Positions 1 to 12,339 are shown, numbered from the stretch's first letter. The stretch: 64,000 nt of DNA from Nyssa sinensis (GCA_008638375.1 CM018043.1:58595510-58659509); one strand, 5' to 3'. Numbers and translations are program-made. The notes: a model not told the origin generated them from the sequence alone.

Positions 1-59
1 CCACTACTAAGGAGGCTTTAGAATCACCAAAAAAACCACTAAAGAAACCACATACAATG

Positions 60-2024
60 GAAAGGTCTTATTGGCCAAAAAGAAACGTAATCCTCGAAAA
101 ACTATCTTTGAACATATAAAGGGGTTGTTCTTCCCCCTCAAAAACTCTCCTATTCACACATGGTCTTCTCGTTTCCTCCCCCCTTCCTTCTCGCACCTGA
201 GAAGCAGTGAAACTTCATCAACCCCATCCTTAACCTTTCCACCATGGCCAGGAGCTTTGCAATTTGAGAAATCCTCTACACCTCCTGTAACAAAAGGCCT
301 TGCCTCCAACCACACCGACATTACAAACTTCCAATTCCCTAATTGAAGTTTGACCAATGTCGGGAAATGGAGTTAAGTGAAGCCCTCACCATCACACGAG
401 CTCGCCAGAGATGTTGACGATTCTCCGTTGTTGCATCCACCATCACAAAACCCCCGCAACTATTCCCCAAAGCTATGAACACCTCCTTACACCACAGAAA
501 AGCCAAAATCCCCATGAGATAAACCCATATGTTTGGGATTTCCTTCGATTTGTCACGACTATCCATCCAACATCCACCTCTGCAATACCGGCTTCTCTCC
601 CTTAGACTTCCAACCCATACTCAATACCCCTAGTAGCTTCAAGCTTCGAAGGAAATTCAAATAAAAACCAAGCCCCATGCATATCTATCACTTGAAATCC
701 CATTGACACCTGCCAATGATGTTGGCACACTAGCTCATTCTTTGTCAACCAAAAATAGAGAAATTTAGGTTGCCAAACCGTCCCATCACACATCTTTAAA
801 GGTATTCAAACCATGGTTTTAAAAAACGGCCGTTATGTATCGTATCGGCCGTTACGTATCGGTTTTTTGACCCTCCAATACCGTTGCATACCGATATATT
901 GGTGTGACCAAAATTCATTGTGTATCGGTCGATACCGTTATGTATCAATCGTTTCGGGCCATTACAGGACCGTTACAACCGTTAGAGGACTATGATGGAA
1001 TTTAAAATTTTTAATTTTTTAAATTTTAATTTTTTTGCAGAATTTTATGTTTCTATTTTTATAAGATTTATATACAAGACAGATACTTAAAAAAATAATT
1101 GAAAAAATTGAAAAAGGACTACTAAAACATTCGGGTCAATACGACCTCGAAAATGCCTTTTGGCCTTTAAATTTGTTAAAAAAAATTATTCCGTAACTAA
1201 TTACACTAAATTGATTTTCATGCTTATAATTATTTTTTGTTATTATTTATATTACTTGTTGTAATGTTATTCAAATTGATACTTCTTATTAATTTAACTT
1301 TAAAAAATTCATATAAAATAATAAAATATATTTTTATGTGTTATTTAAAAGAAAAATATTTTTAAGTGCAAGAAAATTAAAAAATAACAATATAAAACTA
1401 TTAAAATAGTGATAAAATATAGTCAAGATATGGATATCAGTGATTTTTAAAAAACTACTAGTGTTTGAAAAAAATTAACAGTTGTGGTTTCCAATTTCCG
1501 TTACAGATAACCCGATACTGTTACACCGCGACTACAATTTAAGTCCATGATTCAAACCGACCCTCACACGATCATGAGTCAATCCAAACATCTTCCCCAT
1601 CCCCCTGACTGCCCAATCCCACTGAGAGTGGCTCCTCCGGCCACTAGCCAATCCTCGCTACCTCCACATACTAACCCCTTCTCATTCTCTCCTTTCTCGG
1701 CTTAGATAGCTCCATTTGCCGGAATGCCTACACCGCCAACAGCCATCCACCATCCTTCACCTCCTCTGGTATATAGCTTCTCCTCCTCATCTCCCTATGC
1801 TATTTCTCCTGAGCAAGAATCTTGGAAAATGCTGCTGCCCCTTCTCCTTCAATGCCTCCTCCAATACAAAGCACATCCATTTCGAGCTCCGACCATGTAA
1901 CCCATATTCAACGAGCTACATTCACCCTCCTTTCAATGATATGGAAAAGCATTGTCATATCGCCCAGCTACTTCAATTCTTTTTTACTTTTCGCACGAAA
2001 GATTTTTATTCTTCTTTTATTTAA
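60..2024 (-). mobile_element. L1-type LINE ORF1 fragment (DUF4283-like), degenerate
   Basis: The minus strand holds three ORF pieces (793-602, 566-339, 357-154) that read as the nucleic-acid-binding ORF1 of plant L1 LINEs. The best stretch is LWCKEVFIALGNSCGGFV, which follows the usual DUF4283-linker pattern of LWS-x-VF-x-x-IG-x-x-CGGFV. Piece 602-793 has an FLYFWLTKNEL segment followed by an LFEF motif, as in the fold just upstream. The 1558-2024 part is only weakly similar in translation and is frame-broken. An hAT-like element splits the copy at 812-1549. It probably lies in SMU1 intron 1. Family identity is from memory of the pattern; the exact ends are unknown. Confidence 0.5.
812..1549. 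mobile_element. Non-autonomous hAT-like element, 738 bp
   Basis: The block is bounded by a perfect 8-bp direct repeat, ATTCAAAC, at 804-811 and 1550-1557. It begins CATGG and ends CCATG, so the termini are inverted for at least 5 bp and more loosely beyond. The interior is AT-rich and noncoding, with repeated GTATCG-type words near the left end. An 8-bp target duplication with short terminal repeats is the hAT hallmark. It sits inside the L1 ORF1 remnant and is therefore younger than it. Confidence 0.7.
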
Positions 2025-2480
2025 ATTTTTTTCACTTTTATTAACTTGCAACCATACCTTATGAACGACACTTTTCAACACTATAAATCCCAGTAAGATC
2101 TCTCCATAAAAAATTCGAGTCTAGCAAACCAAACCCACCAAAAAAAGCCACATTCAAGGTGCGTAAACTTTTTGTTCCCTAAAATAGCCCCTATTCCCCA
2201 AAATTCTACCCTACTAAGCCCTAATCAATCCTAACCCTTTCCCTTACCTTTCAGCCTTTATTTTTTTATCAGTACCTTTTGGCCTTTAATTTAATGCCTG
2301 AAACCTTACTTATCAATCTCCATCAACAAACCCTACATCCTTTCTTCTACCCTTTTTTTTTTATTTTAATAAGTCTGCATCTTTGTTCTAGCTTTTGAAA
2401 CCCTATTCCTATAAAATTTCCATTACCTTTGCCATGGAATGGTAACTGGCGCACTAAAGCCTTCTAAAAGTAGCATTTTT
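2025..2480. other. No gene recognised
   Basis: This is AT-rich sequence between two L1 fragments, with a T-run near 2346. It may be the 5' part of the minus-strand L1, but no motif proves it. Confidence 0.4.
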
Positions 2481-2992
2481 TGGGTGGACAGCCATTTTGG
2501 ATTGCTAGCTTAAACATGGAATTTGCAAATGAGATTGCGTACCATGGTTAATAGATTTTTGTGCAAGAAGGCTGAAGAATCGCCTGCCATTTGCTTCTGC
2601 TTTGTCCCATCTCTGAGGAGCTTTGGTCTCTTTTGTGGTCTATTGTTGGGATCCATTGGATTTGGTCTCTCTAAGGGTTCACGTGTGAGGAAAATTTGGG
2701 AAGAGCTCTTTTATGTATCATGTCGTTAGTGTGAAGGGAGGGAGAGGAATAGGAGAGTTTTTGAGAGAATAGAGCAGCCTGTTACATTTTTTAAACTTTC
2801 GTTGCTATGTGATATATTCTTTTGGTGCATAGTATCATACAGAATAGATGTGGAATCTTTTATAAATTTTTTGGGTGATATTTGTATAGGGGGTATAAGA
2901 TTCTTGTATATCTCGTGTACATGGGTTGCACCCCCCTTGTGACGCTTTTTCTTAATATATATTTTACTTATCAATAAATAAATAAATAAGAC
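2480..2992 (+). mobile_element. L1 LINE 3' end (ORF2 C-terminus and tail)
   Basis: Conceptual translation across a frame break gives the terminal ORF2 pattern of plant L1s. An RNRRVFERIEQP segment (the usual W-x-ERN-RR-x-FE-x-x-E) begins near 2740 and is followed by an FLGD segment. The 3' UTR carries GGGTTGCACCCCCCTTGTG, then TTTTACTTATCAATAAATAAATAA. The same tail organisation recurs at 4052-4110, 15420-15490, 17030-17090 and 40375-40445. The copy is 5'-truncated and has no coding capacity. Confidence 0.65.
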
Positions 2993-4044
2993 CAACATGG
3001 CAACACAATTCTAAGCCTTCTAGTGCTGTCCTACATCACACACGGTTTGATAATTAAATTCAGCCATAAGATAGCATCTTGAGCTCCTAGGAGTTTGTAT
3101 ATCAGCTCCTAGGGATTTGTATAATATGCACAACTTTCAGAACAATAGACATATTTCACCACTTCCAGTTCCAAGTTAAAAGCAAGTTCCTCTAAGGCCA
3201 GCCCTAAAGAATGTACCAAAGTATGCCAATCCAGTACAAAGAAATCAAACCTCTTTACATGTGAGATAGTGATGCAACAAAATCATAAACCCAGGTTCTT
3301 CGCTTCCCTTAGTTAAATTGAAAATGTCCATTTTGGTCAGCATTTTGAAAAATCCAAAAATTAACCAGAAATGTGATCGTTTATAAGAATACTTCTATAG
3401 ATAAAAGAGTAAAACAGTGTGAAGAGAGGTTTTTCTATCAAGTTCTCAATCATCTCAAAATCTTGGTGCACACCCTACTGAGCCCAATGACAATTAGGTG
3501 TCTCATCAGGTCATTCTTGAAGGTATACAGTGAAAAATATAAGGTTAAGATTTCCTGCGAAGCAATGGTGACAAGTTTTGTGGAGTTAAATGCGAGGGCT
3601 TTCTTTGTATCTAGAGAGATGAGTTCCCATGTCAACTTCCTCAATTTTTCCCCATTAATAAGTAATACTTTACTCAAGGATTGCCCATTAAGCAATCTAG
3701 AGCGAGTGAACCCTATAAATTGCTGTGTGCTGTGCTTATGGATAATATTCTACTTAGATTCCTCCAATTTTCTCAGTTAATTTTCCTCTGGTTTTCCGAA
3801 GAGCAAACAATTAGTACACCTGTAATTGTGAATAACCACAATTAAAGCAATGTAGCTCTTTCCAAAACATGAGATACAAAGTAGTCTACCAAAGTTCTAA
3901 AGGGTGGTGGTTGATTCAAAAGAAATTACTTTCAGGGAGAAACATACTTTTTAGAATGAAATACATTTTAAGTTAAAGAAGTTGAGTCATCCCAAAGCTG
4001 ACAGAAAATCCATGATAAATTTTCTCCAAGCTTCATTAAGAAAT
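2993..4044. other. Noncoding stretch with an unassigned 135-aa ORF
   Basis: The only long ORF is 3373-3780 on the plus strand. Its translation shows no motif I recognise and it lacks the composition of a conserved gene. The overlapping minus-strand ORF at 3450-3695 is equally anonymous. I looked here for SMU1 exon 2 on the minus strand and did not see it. Confidence 0.4.
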
Positions 4045-4400
4045 TTTTTTTTTTTGATGGGTAAAATATTAATATATAAAAAAGTGCCCAAGAGGGGTGC
4101 ACCCATTTACAAGAGAGAGACTAATTAGAGTCTCATGTCACTCAAAAAATTAACATAGCCTGCCAAAGAAGGATTGTAAAACCTGTTGACCCACACGTAC
4201 AAGGTATACCAAAAAAATACTCCTAACTCTTGATGGGGCATTTTCAACCCCCTCAAAGACCCTCCTACTCCTTTCTTTCCAAATACACCAAAAAAGATCA
4301 ACAGGGACCGCGTTGCAGATCCTCTGCCTGTGGCGCCTATTGCAGCCACTTCTCCAACCAGCTAGAGTTTCAAAGACTGGCATAAACAGCCATAGTGAAC
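4045..4400 (-). mobile_element. L1 LINE 3' end, minus strand
   Basis: Read on the minus strand, 4383-4150 gives VDLFWCIWKERSRRVFEGVE, the conserved zf-RVT/ORF2 terminal motif of plant L1s. A 3' UTR with GGGTGCACCCCTCTTGGGC follows, and a TTTACCCATCAAAAAAAAAA tail ends at about 4050. It is 5'-truncated. It lies in the presumed SMU1 intron 1, in the same orientation as the gene. Confidence 0.75.
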
Positions 4401-5068
4401 TTTATTCTTAGATCGTTTCTCCAAAAACAGCCCATATGGAAAATTTTGCTAGGTAAAAGAATTAATATCAAATCTATAGGTAAAACAAATCCAGTGTTTA
4501 ACTAAGATTTCGAATAGCAGTCCCAAATTCAAGTTGTGAATAAACAAAACAAGAGTAGTATTTGACTAACATGATTCCATTTAATCAGTGTAACTTGGAG
4601 GACACCGAGTACCTCTGGGAAAGCTCTGCAAACAAATAAGCTTCGAGCAACCAATAATTATAAAGTCCTTTTCCTCCTTGAGATATTTTTTTAAGCAATT
4701 AAAAACCCAAACACTATTCATAAGCTATCCCTCCCAGATGCCTGTGCATTCGTAACTGTCAGTTTGGCTTCTGAGAAAATGCTGGAGCTTCTAATCTTCC
4801 ATAAATTTCATGACTTAGGACCAGCCTTGGTTCAGATGAGAAGTTCTCTTCCAATTTTTTTTTATTTTATTTTACTTTTTACTTTACCAAAAAAAAAAAA
4901 AACAATAGTATATATATATATATATGCATATATACTGCTTTGAGCATCAAGTTCAATTTTTATTTTTTTTCCGTTCGAAGTCTCTAGGCAACCAAACGAA
5001 GGGAAACAGATAATTTGTGCAGTTTTTTTCCGACATAAAATAACAAATAATGATAGAAAAGAGCTTAC
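4401..5068 (-). other. Presumed SMU1 intron 1, gene-proximal part
   Basis: The sequence runs downstream of the SMU1 exon 1 donor. It holds an A-run and (TA)n at 4888-4925. No exon is recognised. Confidence 0.45.
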
Positions 5069-5097
5069 TCTCGCGCTTCAATTTCTAGGGTAGACAT
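5069..5097 (-). CDS. SMU1: SMU1-like WD40 splicing factor, first coding exon only
   Basis: The minus strand reads ATG at 5097 and encodes MSTLEIEAR plus the first two bases (GA) of the next codon, then GTAAGC at 5068-5063, a good splice donor. Plant SMU1 proteins begin MSTLEIEARD with a LisH region after it, so a GA+T (Asp) codon split by the intron fits exactly. SMU1 is a WD40 protein that works with RED/IK in the spliceosomal B complex and affects alternative splicing. The exon lies next to a GC-richer block (5200-5300) that looks like a 5' UTR or promoter. The rest of the gene must lie beyond position 1, which makes intron 1 longer than 5 kb. The match is only ten residues long, so the call rests on start, reading phase and donor together. 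Confidence 0.6.
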
Positions 5098-6187
5098 CGT
5101 CCGGTCCTCTGTTGGAAAGAAAGCAAACTAGCAAAACTCTGAGTAAACTCTTCTTAATATATAATTGCACAGAAATAGAGGAAGAAAGTGCCTTAGGGCT
5201 TTTTACGACGCAGACTGGTAACGGGCACCTTCAACTGTTGTTAGAGTGGCCGGGCAACACCGTCGCCGGCCGTCCCGTTGCGGTAGAGCTCGCCGGAATC
5301 TGACAATTTAGACTAGGTATTTGTCCCTTGAAGCAATGCGAGTTCAGTTTCCTCGTCAATTTTTAGTTTATAGGAAGACAATAAAAATTTGCGTTCGGAT
5401 TCGGGTTCAGTTAAGGCGGTATGTTGGTTCTCAATCTTAACCCAATAACCCGTCCATTCAATAAACGCGTTAGAAAGGAAAATATAAACCTCCGTCTAGA
5501 TTACCTGTTTAAATTTTCAATTTTATGTTTTTTTGAAATTAAAATATACAGACATACAGTTTTTAAGGAACCAATTAGCTCCTTGATAGATAATTAATAA
5601 GTTTATTACGTGATATTCAAAACTTTTTTCACGAAAATTCTTAATAATATTAATTACTAAAAAGATAAAATAATTATATATGTATTTATTATATATATAT
5701 ATCTCATTTATAACATGTAATTGGTAATCATCTTTATTAATTTAACATAATTAAAATTAAATTTATTATAAGTGAAAAAATTATGATATAAGAAAACATA
5801 ACTTTTTTAATCAAAAAATATATTAAAAATTTTTTATACCCTAAATTAAATGTTATATGTATTTTTTATGAAAAATTTAATGTCGTTAAAAAGTTGCGTA
5901 TAAACTATTATTTTTGGACCAACAAAATTACATTTAAGAAAAACTTATTAGTTAATAAAAGTACAAAAAAAATTAATAATTGTCATAAAATAGAGAAATG
6001 TATGCATACAAAGAAATCACACAAGTACAAAAAAGATTTATATTGGTCGACTTTGGGCCTATATCCACATGTAAAGAGGATAATAACTTCACTATTAAAA
6101 AGGAATATAAAATAGGCTAATACAGAACACTCCCAATAATCAAAATGACTCCCCCCCCTCTCTTTCTCTCTCATAAATCTCATACAC
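5098..6187. other. 5' flank and probable promoter of SMU1, then AT-rich spacer
   Basis: Positions 5098-5310 are the GC-rich island expected at a minus-strand transcription start. Positions 5500-6120 are strongly AT-rich with no coding signal. A CCCCCCCCTCTCTTTCTCTCTC tract (shortened here) lies near 6150. I see no clear TATA box that could be assigned. Confidence 0.35.
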
Positions 6188-6734
6188 TCTATTTCACGAC
6201 CCGAAACACGCCCAATGCGAATTAAGGGTCCCTAATTAGCCACCAAGGCCTTTTAATGATCAAATCATCTTTCTAATGATCATTTATCAAACGCAGCAAA
6301 ATATTTTTTTTCTTTTTCATATTCATAAAGTAAGACATATAACCTGATTAGTCATTTAACCATTGTTTCTGAATAATATAATTTATATGTCACAATGCAA
6401 TCGTGAGTAGTTTAAAATTATACAATTGAACCAGTTCGATAACTACACATCTGAATTTACATAGTCAAAAATCATCTAATCCCTATTCAGTTAAAGATTC
6501 ATCAAAACAACTAACTTCATTGCTTAATCACTCAGTTTGTCGTGCCTAAAACAAGCATGTCTAACTCTTGCCTAAAAACACGATAAACATTTATAATGAG
6601 CTCGACGGTTCCGTGAGAATTTCATAACATGGCAAGGGTTTCAAAACTACTACGTAGTTCTTGACTAAAATGTCTGTATTCATTTAGAATTATAATACGT
6701 AATATCAAAACACAAGAGTTCAACGAATAGTCAC

Positions 6735-7060
6735 AAATTCATTTTCAATAGTTCTTAGTTCAATCATAGTCGTAATTCAATAATCAATATCATAGTTCAA
6801 TCATAATCATAGCTCAATAATGAATATCGTAGTTCAATCATATTCATAGTTCAAAATCATGGTTCGATAACAATAGTCATAGTTCAATCTTAGTCATAGT
6901 TCCATCTTAATCATAGTTTAATAATCAATATCATAGTTCAATCTTAATCATAGTCAAATAACATAATTCGATAAACAATTTCATAGTTCAATAATCAATA
7001 TCATAGTTCAATCATAGCCATAGTTTGATAAATCAAAATCATAGTTCGATAGTTCAAAAT
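6735..7060 (+). repeat. Degenerate minisatellite of CATAGTTCAAT-type units
   Basis: Words such as ATCATAGTTCAATCATAG and AATAATCAATATCATAG recur about ten times with small changes, giving a variable-length tandem array of roughly 15-40 bp units. It is noncoding on both strands. Confidence 0.75.
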
Positions 7061-7130
7061 TCAATTATGGTTCATATTTGATATTCATAAGGATTCAAGC
7101 CAATAAATTCCTCTTATATGGTCAGTAAAT

Positions 7131-7438
7131 TAGAACATCGCTGACTGAAATCAATATTCGATAAAACTAATTTGATAACGCCGTTCTATACGGCTTGCCA
7201 CCAATATACCCCATGAGTAGGGTTCAATAAAGTCACAATCTATTCTATAATGACCAAACATAGAAGATTCTATAATCAACAAATTAGAACATCGCTGATT
7301 GAGATCGATATTCGATAAAACTAGTTCGATAATGTCGTTCTGTGCAGCTCGCCACCAATATACCCTGTGGTTAGGGTTCGATAAAGTCACAATTTATTTG
7401 ATAATGATCATACATAGAAGATTGGTCTATTCAAAACA
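7131..7438 (+). repeat. 154-bp tandem duplication (two copies)
   Basis: TAGAACATCGCTGA begins at 7131 and again at 7285. Both copies then share the segments ending in CGCCACCAATATACCC, AGGGTTC and ACATAGAAGATT in the same order. The copies differ by scattered substitutions. The duplication follows the minisatellite inside the LTR-like block. Confidence 0.8.
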
Positions 7439-8809
7439 TCAAAATCATATCCAAAATCAATAATCGTCAATAACAAGTTTAGTTATCCAAATACGAGTTC
7501 TATATCTAATATTTAGTTAAAACAATTCAAAGATCGGTAAGAATCCGTATAGTATCTTGAGTATCATCACGAAACATTTTCTTGAATAAAAAAAAAGATA
7601 ATATAGATATCGATGAATCATTCAAAACATACATTAGGTACAATGTATCTATTATCAAAAGTCATAAAAGAAATGACAATATATATATATATATATATAT
7701 CGATAAGTCATTCAAAATGATATTACATGAAAAGCATCTATTATCAAAATCATAAAGGAATTTAATATTTATATTTATAATAAAATCTACCTTAAATATG
7801 GTATGAAATACTCACTTGAAGTCCAAAGCTTATACCCAAAATCATTCCTTTAGTCGAAGGTCTCTATAACACAATTAAAGGTCTTGTTACATACTTGTTT
7901 AAAGTATTATATAATTTGATCGTTAACTTAGAGCTCTTTCTATTCAAATTAAACTCTACTGGTAGCCTCATTAAGTCTTAAGGATGTATCGGTCAGTTTT
8001 AATTTGTTACCAAGTCTTATTTTCCTCGAAATGATGTCACTGTTAAGTCTAAAGTGTCAAAGATAATCAGTTTAGGCTTTTCCAGATCCTAATTTGCATA
8101 TTTATATCTTATATTAAGCTTAGTGCATTTTTATAATTTTATACTTTCACATGTCATATTTTTCGATGCTTTGCTTGCTAAAATGGACTCTACCATTGAG
8201 TTCGAACTGTCAAGAAAAATCAGAATAAACAATCTCTGACATTTAACTACCTTCGGTGTTACTAAGGGTATTTTGGTAATTATTATATTTCACGTACTTA
8301 TATTTTCGGGACTTCGTTTGGTAAACTAGACCTTATTGTTGGGTCCAGAATGTCCAAAAATATCAATGTAGATATTTTCAAGGTTATCGGAGTTCAATTG
8401 GTAGCTTAATTAATCACTTAGGACATAATTAAAATTATTTCATTTGTCCGTTTATAATCTTCAAGGTCTAATTTTATAAAAGAAACTCCGTCGTTGAGTA
8501 CGGAGTGTCCAAAAATATTATGTTAGACTATTCTTTCATTTTAATTGGCCTTCGTTTAGCCTATTTTTCATTCAATGGTATTTTGGTAATTTTTCTAAAT
8601 TTAAAAAGGATTTAAAAATAATTTATAATTATTTTCTAGGCCATTTCATAATTAACAGAAAAGTTATGAGGTCAAAATGTGATTTTAGGAAAGTTTAGGA
8701 TTCAAAACAGAATTTTAGAGGAAGGGTTCAAAAAGTTATCCGGTCTGATTCAGGTTCTAAGTGAACTAGTTCAAAAGTCAAAAACCAACTGGTTTATAAT
8801 GGTTCATTG

Positions 8810-8833
8810 CGTCATGCTAGCGTTAGCATGACG
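8810..8833. repeat. Perfect 10-bp inverted repeat with 4-nt loop
   Basis: CGTCATGCTA, a GCGT loop, then TAGCATGACG. The right arm runs into GACGTCA, an ACGT-core bZIP-type box. Palindromes of this kind occur in the U3 region of some plant LTRs, so this is probably part of the LTR-like block. Confidence 0.7.
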
Positions 8834-9935
8834 TCAACCCCACTTATCTAAACAACTTCATGTATTTCTAATTTGGATATGTTTTAAACGGTCACGACCC
8901 AACTCAAATTCGAAAACACGACCCATGACCCGACATTGTTCATTGTCTCTATCATGGAGTCATCACTGTAGCCCTAAATTTCTTAAAATTTCAAGTCAAG
9001 ATTCGATGGTTTTTGGGTGCGATTCCTTTGTGTTTTTTTTATTCAAATCAACTTCTAGAAGTTAAACTGAGATTTTGGCGTTCCTTTAAGGAGTTGAACG
9101 AACTAAAAAACTTGAGAAAGCTTTAATGGCATTTTTTGAATAATCCATTCGTAAATGCTCATTTCTGCACCAAAACCAGTGTGGTTTGGCTCATTGTGAC
9201 TGTGTTACCATGGGCTTCCATATCCTGTTCAAAAATTAAGGTTTAGAGGTTAGTTTGTGAAGGTCGATTTGAAACCCGTGGTCTGTAACCTCAAGTTTCT
9301 CTATGATCCCTTACCTATTTGGTCCGATTTTTGGTGTTCTATAACTCTCGTAGTGTCTAGTTTAAGTTTCAATACCTTAATGTCTGTTTGGTTTTGGTCG
9401 ATGCAGACCTAGCTGAAGCTTATCATTAATAGTGAAATTTCATGATTTCAATTGTTTTAGGCTCTCCTAGGTCTCGTTTTTACCCTTAAGCCCCATTACT
9501 TCATCAATAAGGGTCACATTTACCTTTCAATTCCATTAAACAGGAAGTTGACAAAAAAACATTCTTAAAGAGAGAAATTCAGTTTTGTGTGTTTTACCTT
9601 CTAATGGCAATCTCTCTCTCTCTCTCTCTGTTGCTCCTATCTGACTCCTTGGTTTGGTTCAAGTTTGCATGCAAGCCTTCTTTCTCCTTCTTCTTCTTCT
9701 GCCTTCTCTTTCTCTCTCTCCCTCTTTAGCCGAAATTCATTGGCTTCTAAATACACCATACTTCACGCAATGTCTGTTTCTATTCACACACACCCAAGGC
9801 TTGTATAGGCATCATGAGGTTAGGTTCATGAAATCTGATTAGTTGGGAGACTGGTGCAATGGGGTGACGCCACTTGTCTCATTTTTCTGAATTTCTCTAC
9901 ATACTTTTATGCTATATACTTTTCTTAGGGCTATT

Positions 9936-10035
9936 ATAACACAAAAGTGTTGATAGCGTAGTGACTATCCTTTTGGGGTAAAAGTCTTCTTTTATTGCTT
10001 GGTCTTGGGTTCAAGACTTGGCAACTCTATTTTCT
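9936..10035 (+). mobile_element. Possible tRNA-derived SINE
   Basis: GATAGCGTAGTGACTATCC resembles a pol III A box and, about 50 bp downstream, GGTCTTGGGTTCAAGACTT resembles a B box. T-rich sequence follows. No target duplication was found. A chance match or a decayed tRNA gene remains possible. Confidence 0.35.
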
Positions 10036-12339
10036 ACTATTTTTCGTTTTTTTGTTGCGTTGGTGGAGAATTCAATACTTTTATTTAATATTTTATTCAT
10101 TCAATACACTTAATTTACATATCTTTTATTTACTTGATGTATTTTACGTTCATAAAGATTTCTCTTTTATGTAGTTAATTTAATTAATATGATTAGTTAT
10201 GATACATGCTTAAACATTTATGTATTTCTTAATTAATTTCATCGTCATTTTTCACATCCATTTCTTTTATTTTTATTTTCATTCTCATAAGAGTTATCAT
10301 TGCGACATTATTGTCATGATTTAATCGTACACTAATATTTTTCTTAAGTTTACTAAGCATCCCTAATTATATAATAATTAGGCCAAAATGTTATACTATT
10401 ATGGTCTTCATTCATTACTGGAGTAGTGCGGGATATTTGAGTCAACTTTGAATACTTCCTTGTTATGTAAATAATGGATGGATGACTTTTATACCGTTAC
10501 AAATGATGATAATCAATTTCAATTAATCTCATTAGAATGAAATGAAACCAGCTTAAAAAAGTAAATGATTTTTAAAACAAAAAATGGTTTGTTTTAATTA
10601 CGCTCGACTAGATTGGTTTGACCCTTATAAATGTAAACTGCATGTGTGTGCAGATGAAGCGGAGCCTACCTTTAAAGTTGAAATTGAAGGTTGTTAGTCT
10701 CTAATCTACATGACACGTCTTGCTCTGCCACCACATCAGTAGAGAGAAGTTGTTGGTAAAAAATACAGAGTAGTGTAACATTATTATTATTTTTTTTTTT
10801 TGTAAATATTCGAATAACGAGTATTTTAAAATAATAATAATAATAATAGTCTTTGAAAAAAACAAAATTTTTTTATAAAATGTGGTACTAGTGTAATTTA
10901 ATAATAATATAACATTAGTTTTAATAACTTAAAAGTACAATCAATTATGTGATAACGGTTTAACCCTTGGATCATGAATGGGTTGATTTTAAATCAACCA
11001 ACAAACCAAAAGGCCTAGCCCTAACTTGCCTACTGGTGAGTTGGATCAAATTAATTATTGGGTTTAAATTACCTTCCAACAAGGTTATCCTACTTAACAT
11101 TATAATTATCAAAATCAAACTAAATAGCAAATCAATGAGACAAATAGTTCACTGGTTCAATGTTAGACGTTAGTTTATGAAGCTAAATTGGTTTTATTCA
11201 TATTTGAAGCTAAACTCTAAACATTTTTTTTTTTCTTTAAGAGGGCAAATTAACAAAGTGGAAATGGAAAAGTGGCTTAGCCCCTAAACTGGAGGAACAA
11301 GTTAGGTTCGTTTTAGTTTAACCCTAACCCCAAATTACCAAACCATGTGAAGGTTTGGGTTGAATCAATTTTGAAAGAGTTTTTTTCGTCCATTGGGGTC
11401 TGGTTAGTGTATGGAAAGACTTATTATTTTTTACATTTTTTTTTTTTTGGAATAAAGGATGGAAGAGGAGAAAATTCTAGTTCGGTGTGCACAATGCACG
11501 TGCTCGTGCTAAACCTCTGTCCCTATTATTTTTTACAATTATTAACCATGAAAAGTCTGTAAAGTTTTAATGGTAAAAAACAACTTACTTTTTTTTCCCT
11601 TTTCCATTTTGTTGCCGGATCACTCAAGCATCAAATGGAATGGGACTCAAAATACTACTCATAAGATAAGTTGTAACTCATTTGAAATACGTGGTTTTAA
11701 CTTTTAATAACAGAAAGGGATGTGGGAAGGACGAAGGCCAAAGCCTTATTCTTAATGGGATGTGTGTGTGTGTGTGTGTATATAACACAGAAGACGCATA
11801 ACCTCCCCTTTGGACTGAGTAACTGAGTTGCTTGATGGGTTAAATGGTATAATTAAAAAAAAAAAAAAACAATCGTTTCCGCCCACTCTAAAGAAACATT
11901 TCAAGAACTTCACAAATATGTCCATACATTATACTATTATAGTGTTTTTCAATTGCTAAAAAAGGGAGAAAAAACACAAACATACTGTAAAGTAGAAAAT
12001 AATTCAAAATTTATACTGTAAATGAAAACAAGACATTTTCTATTTTAGAAAAAAGAAAAACAACTATTAGACCTTTCTCACTCAGAATCTCAAGTATTAC
12101 TATTTGAACTCTAAATTCCATCACCATTAATCACAATAGAACAGAAAGTTGCAGTTACCTTTAGGTCTGAAGTGAAATTTGTAAAGAAACTCAAGTAAAC
12201 AGTTCAATCATCTGATTTGAAATAGACAATTATAAGTTATTGCAGATCCTAATCTGTCATTCAAATTCAAATTCAAATACATTGACAAAGCCATACAATG
12301 TACATAGGATTACATGGTTCACAGCAGTAACCTTTAAAG
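10036..12339. other. AT-rich intergenic DNA, no gene recognised
   Basis: It contains a T-run at 10791, (ATA)n near 10830, (GT)n at 11762-11779 and poly-A near 11855. The small ORFs here (10967-11173, 11347-11562) show no domain and are treated as chance. Confidence 0.5.

Larger units (their letters stand above)
6188..9900 (+). mobile_element. Large Ty3-type LTR-like block (approximate ends)
   Basis: The left edge has TTTCACGACCCGAAACACG, close to the TGTCACGACCCG start of many plant Ty3 LTRs. The block contains short tandem motifs (6735-7060), a 154-bp tandem pair (7131-7438), a perfect hairpin next to a TGACGTCA-type box (8810-8836), and a CT-rich transcript-leader-like stretch (9611-9630, 9680-9720). 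No gag or pol is present. This order resembles long Ty3 LTRs. I could not find target duplications, and the right end is a guess. Confidence 0.35.

Noticed and set aside
3373..3780. A 135-aa plus-strand ORF
   Set aside because: No recognisable motif, no supporting splice or leader signals, and an anonymous ORF overlaps it on the other strand. Kept only as an unassigned stretch.
6735..7060. A CRISPR-like array
   Set aside because: Units vary in length and sequence with no unique spacers; this is plant nuclear DNA.
9936..10035. A tRNA gene
   Set aside because: Box-like words are present, but no cloverleaf with acceptor and anticodon arms could be built; a SINE is more likely.
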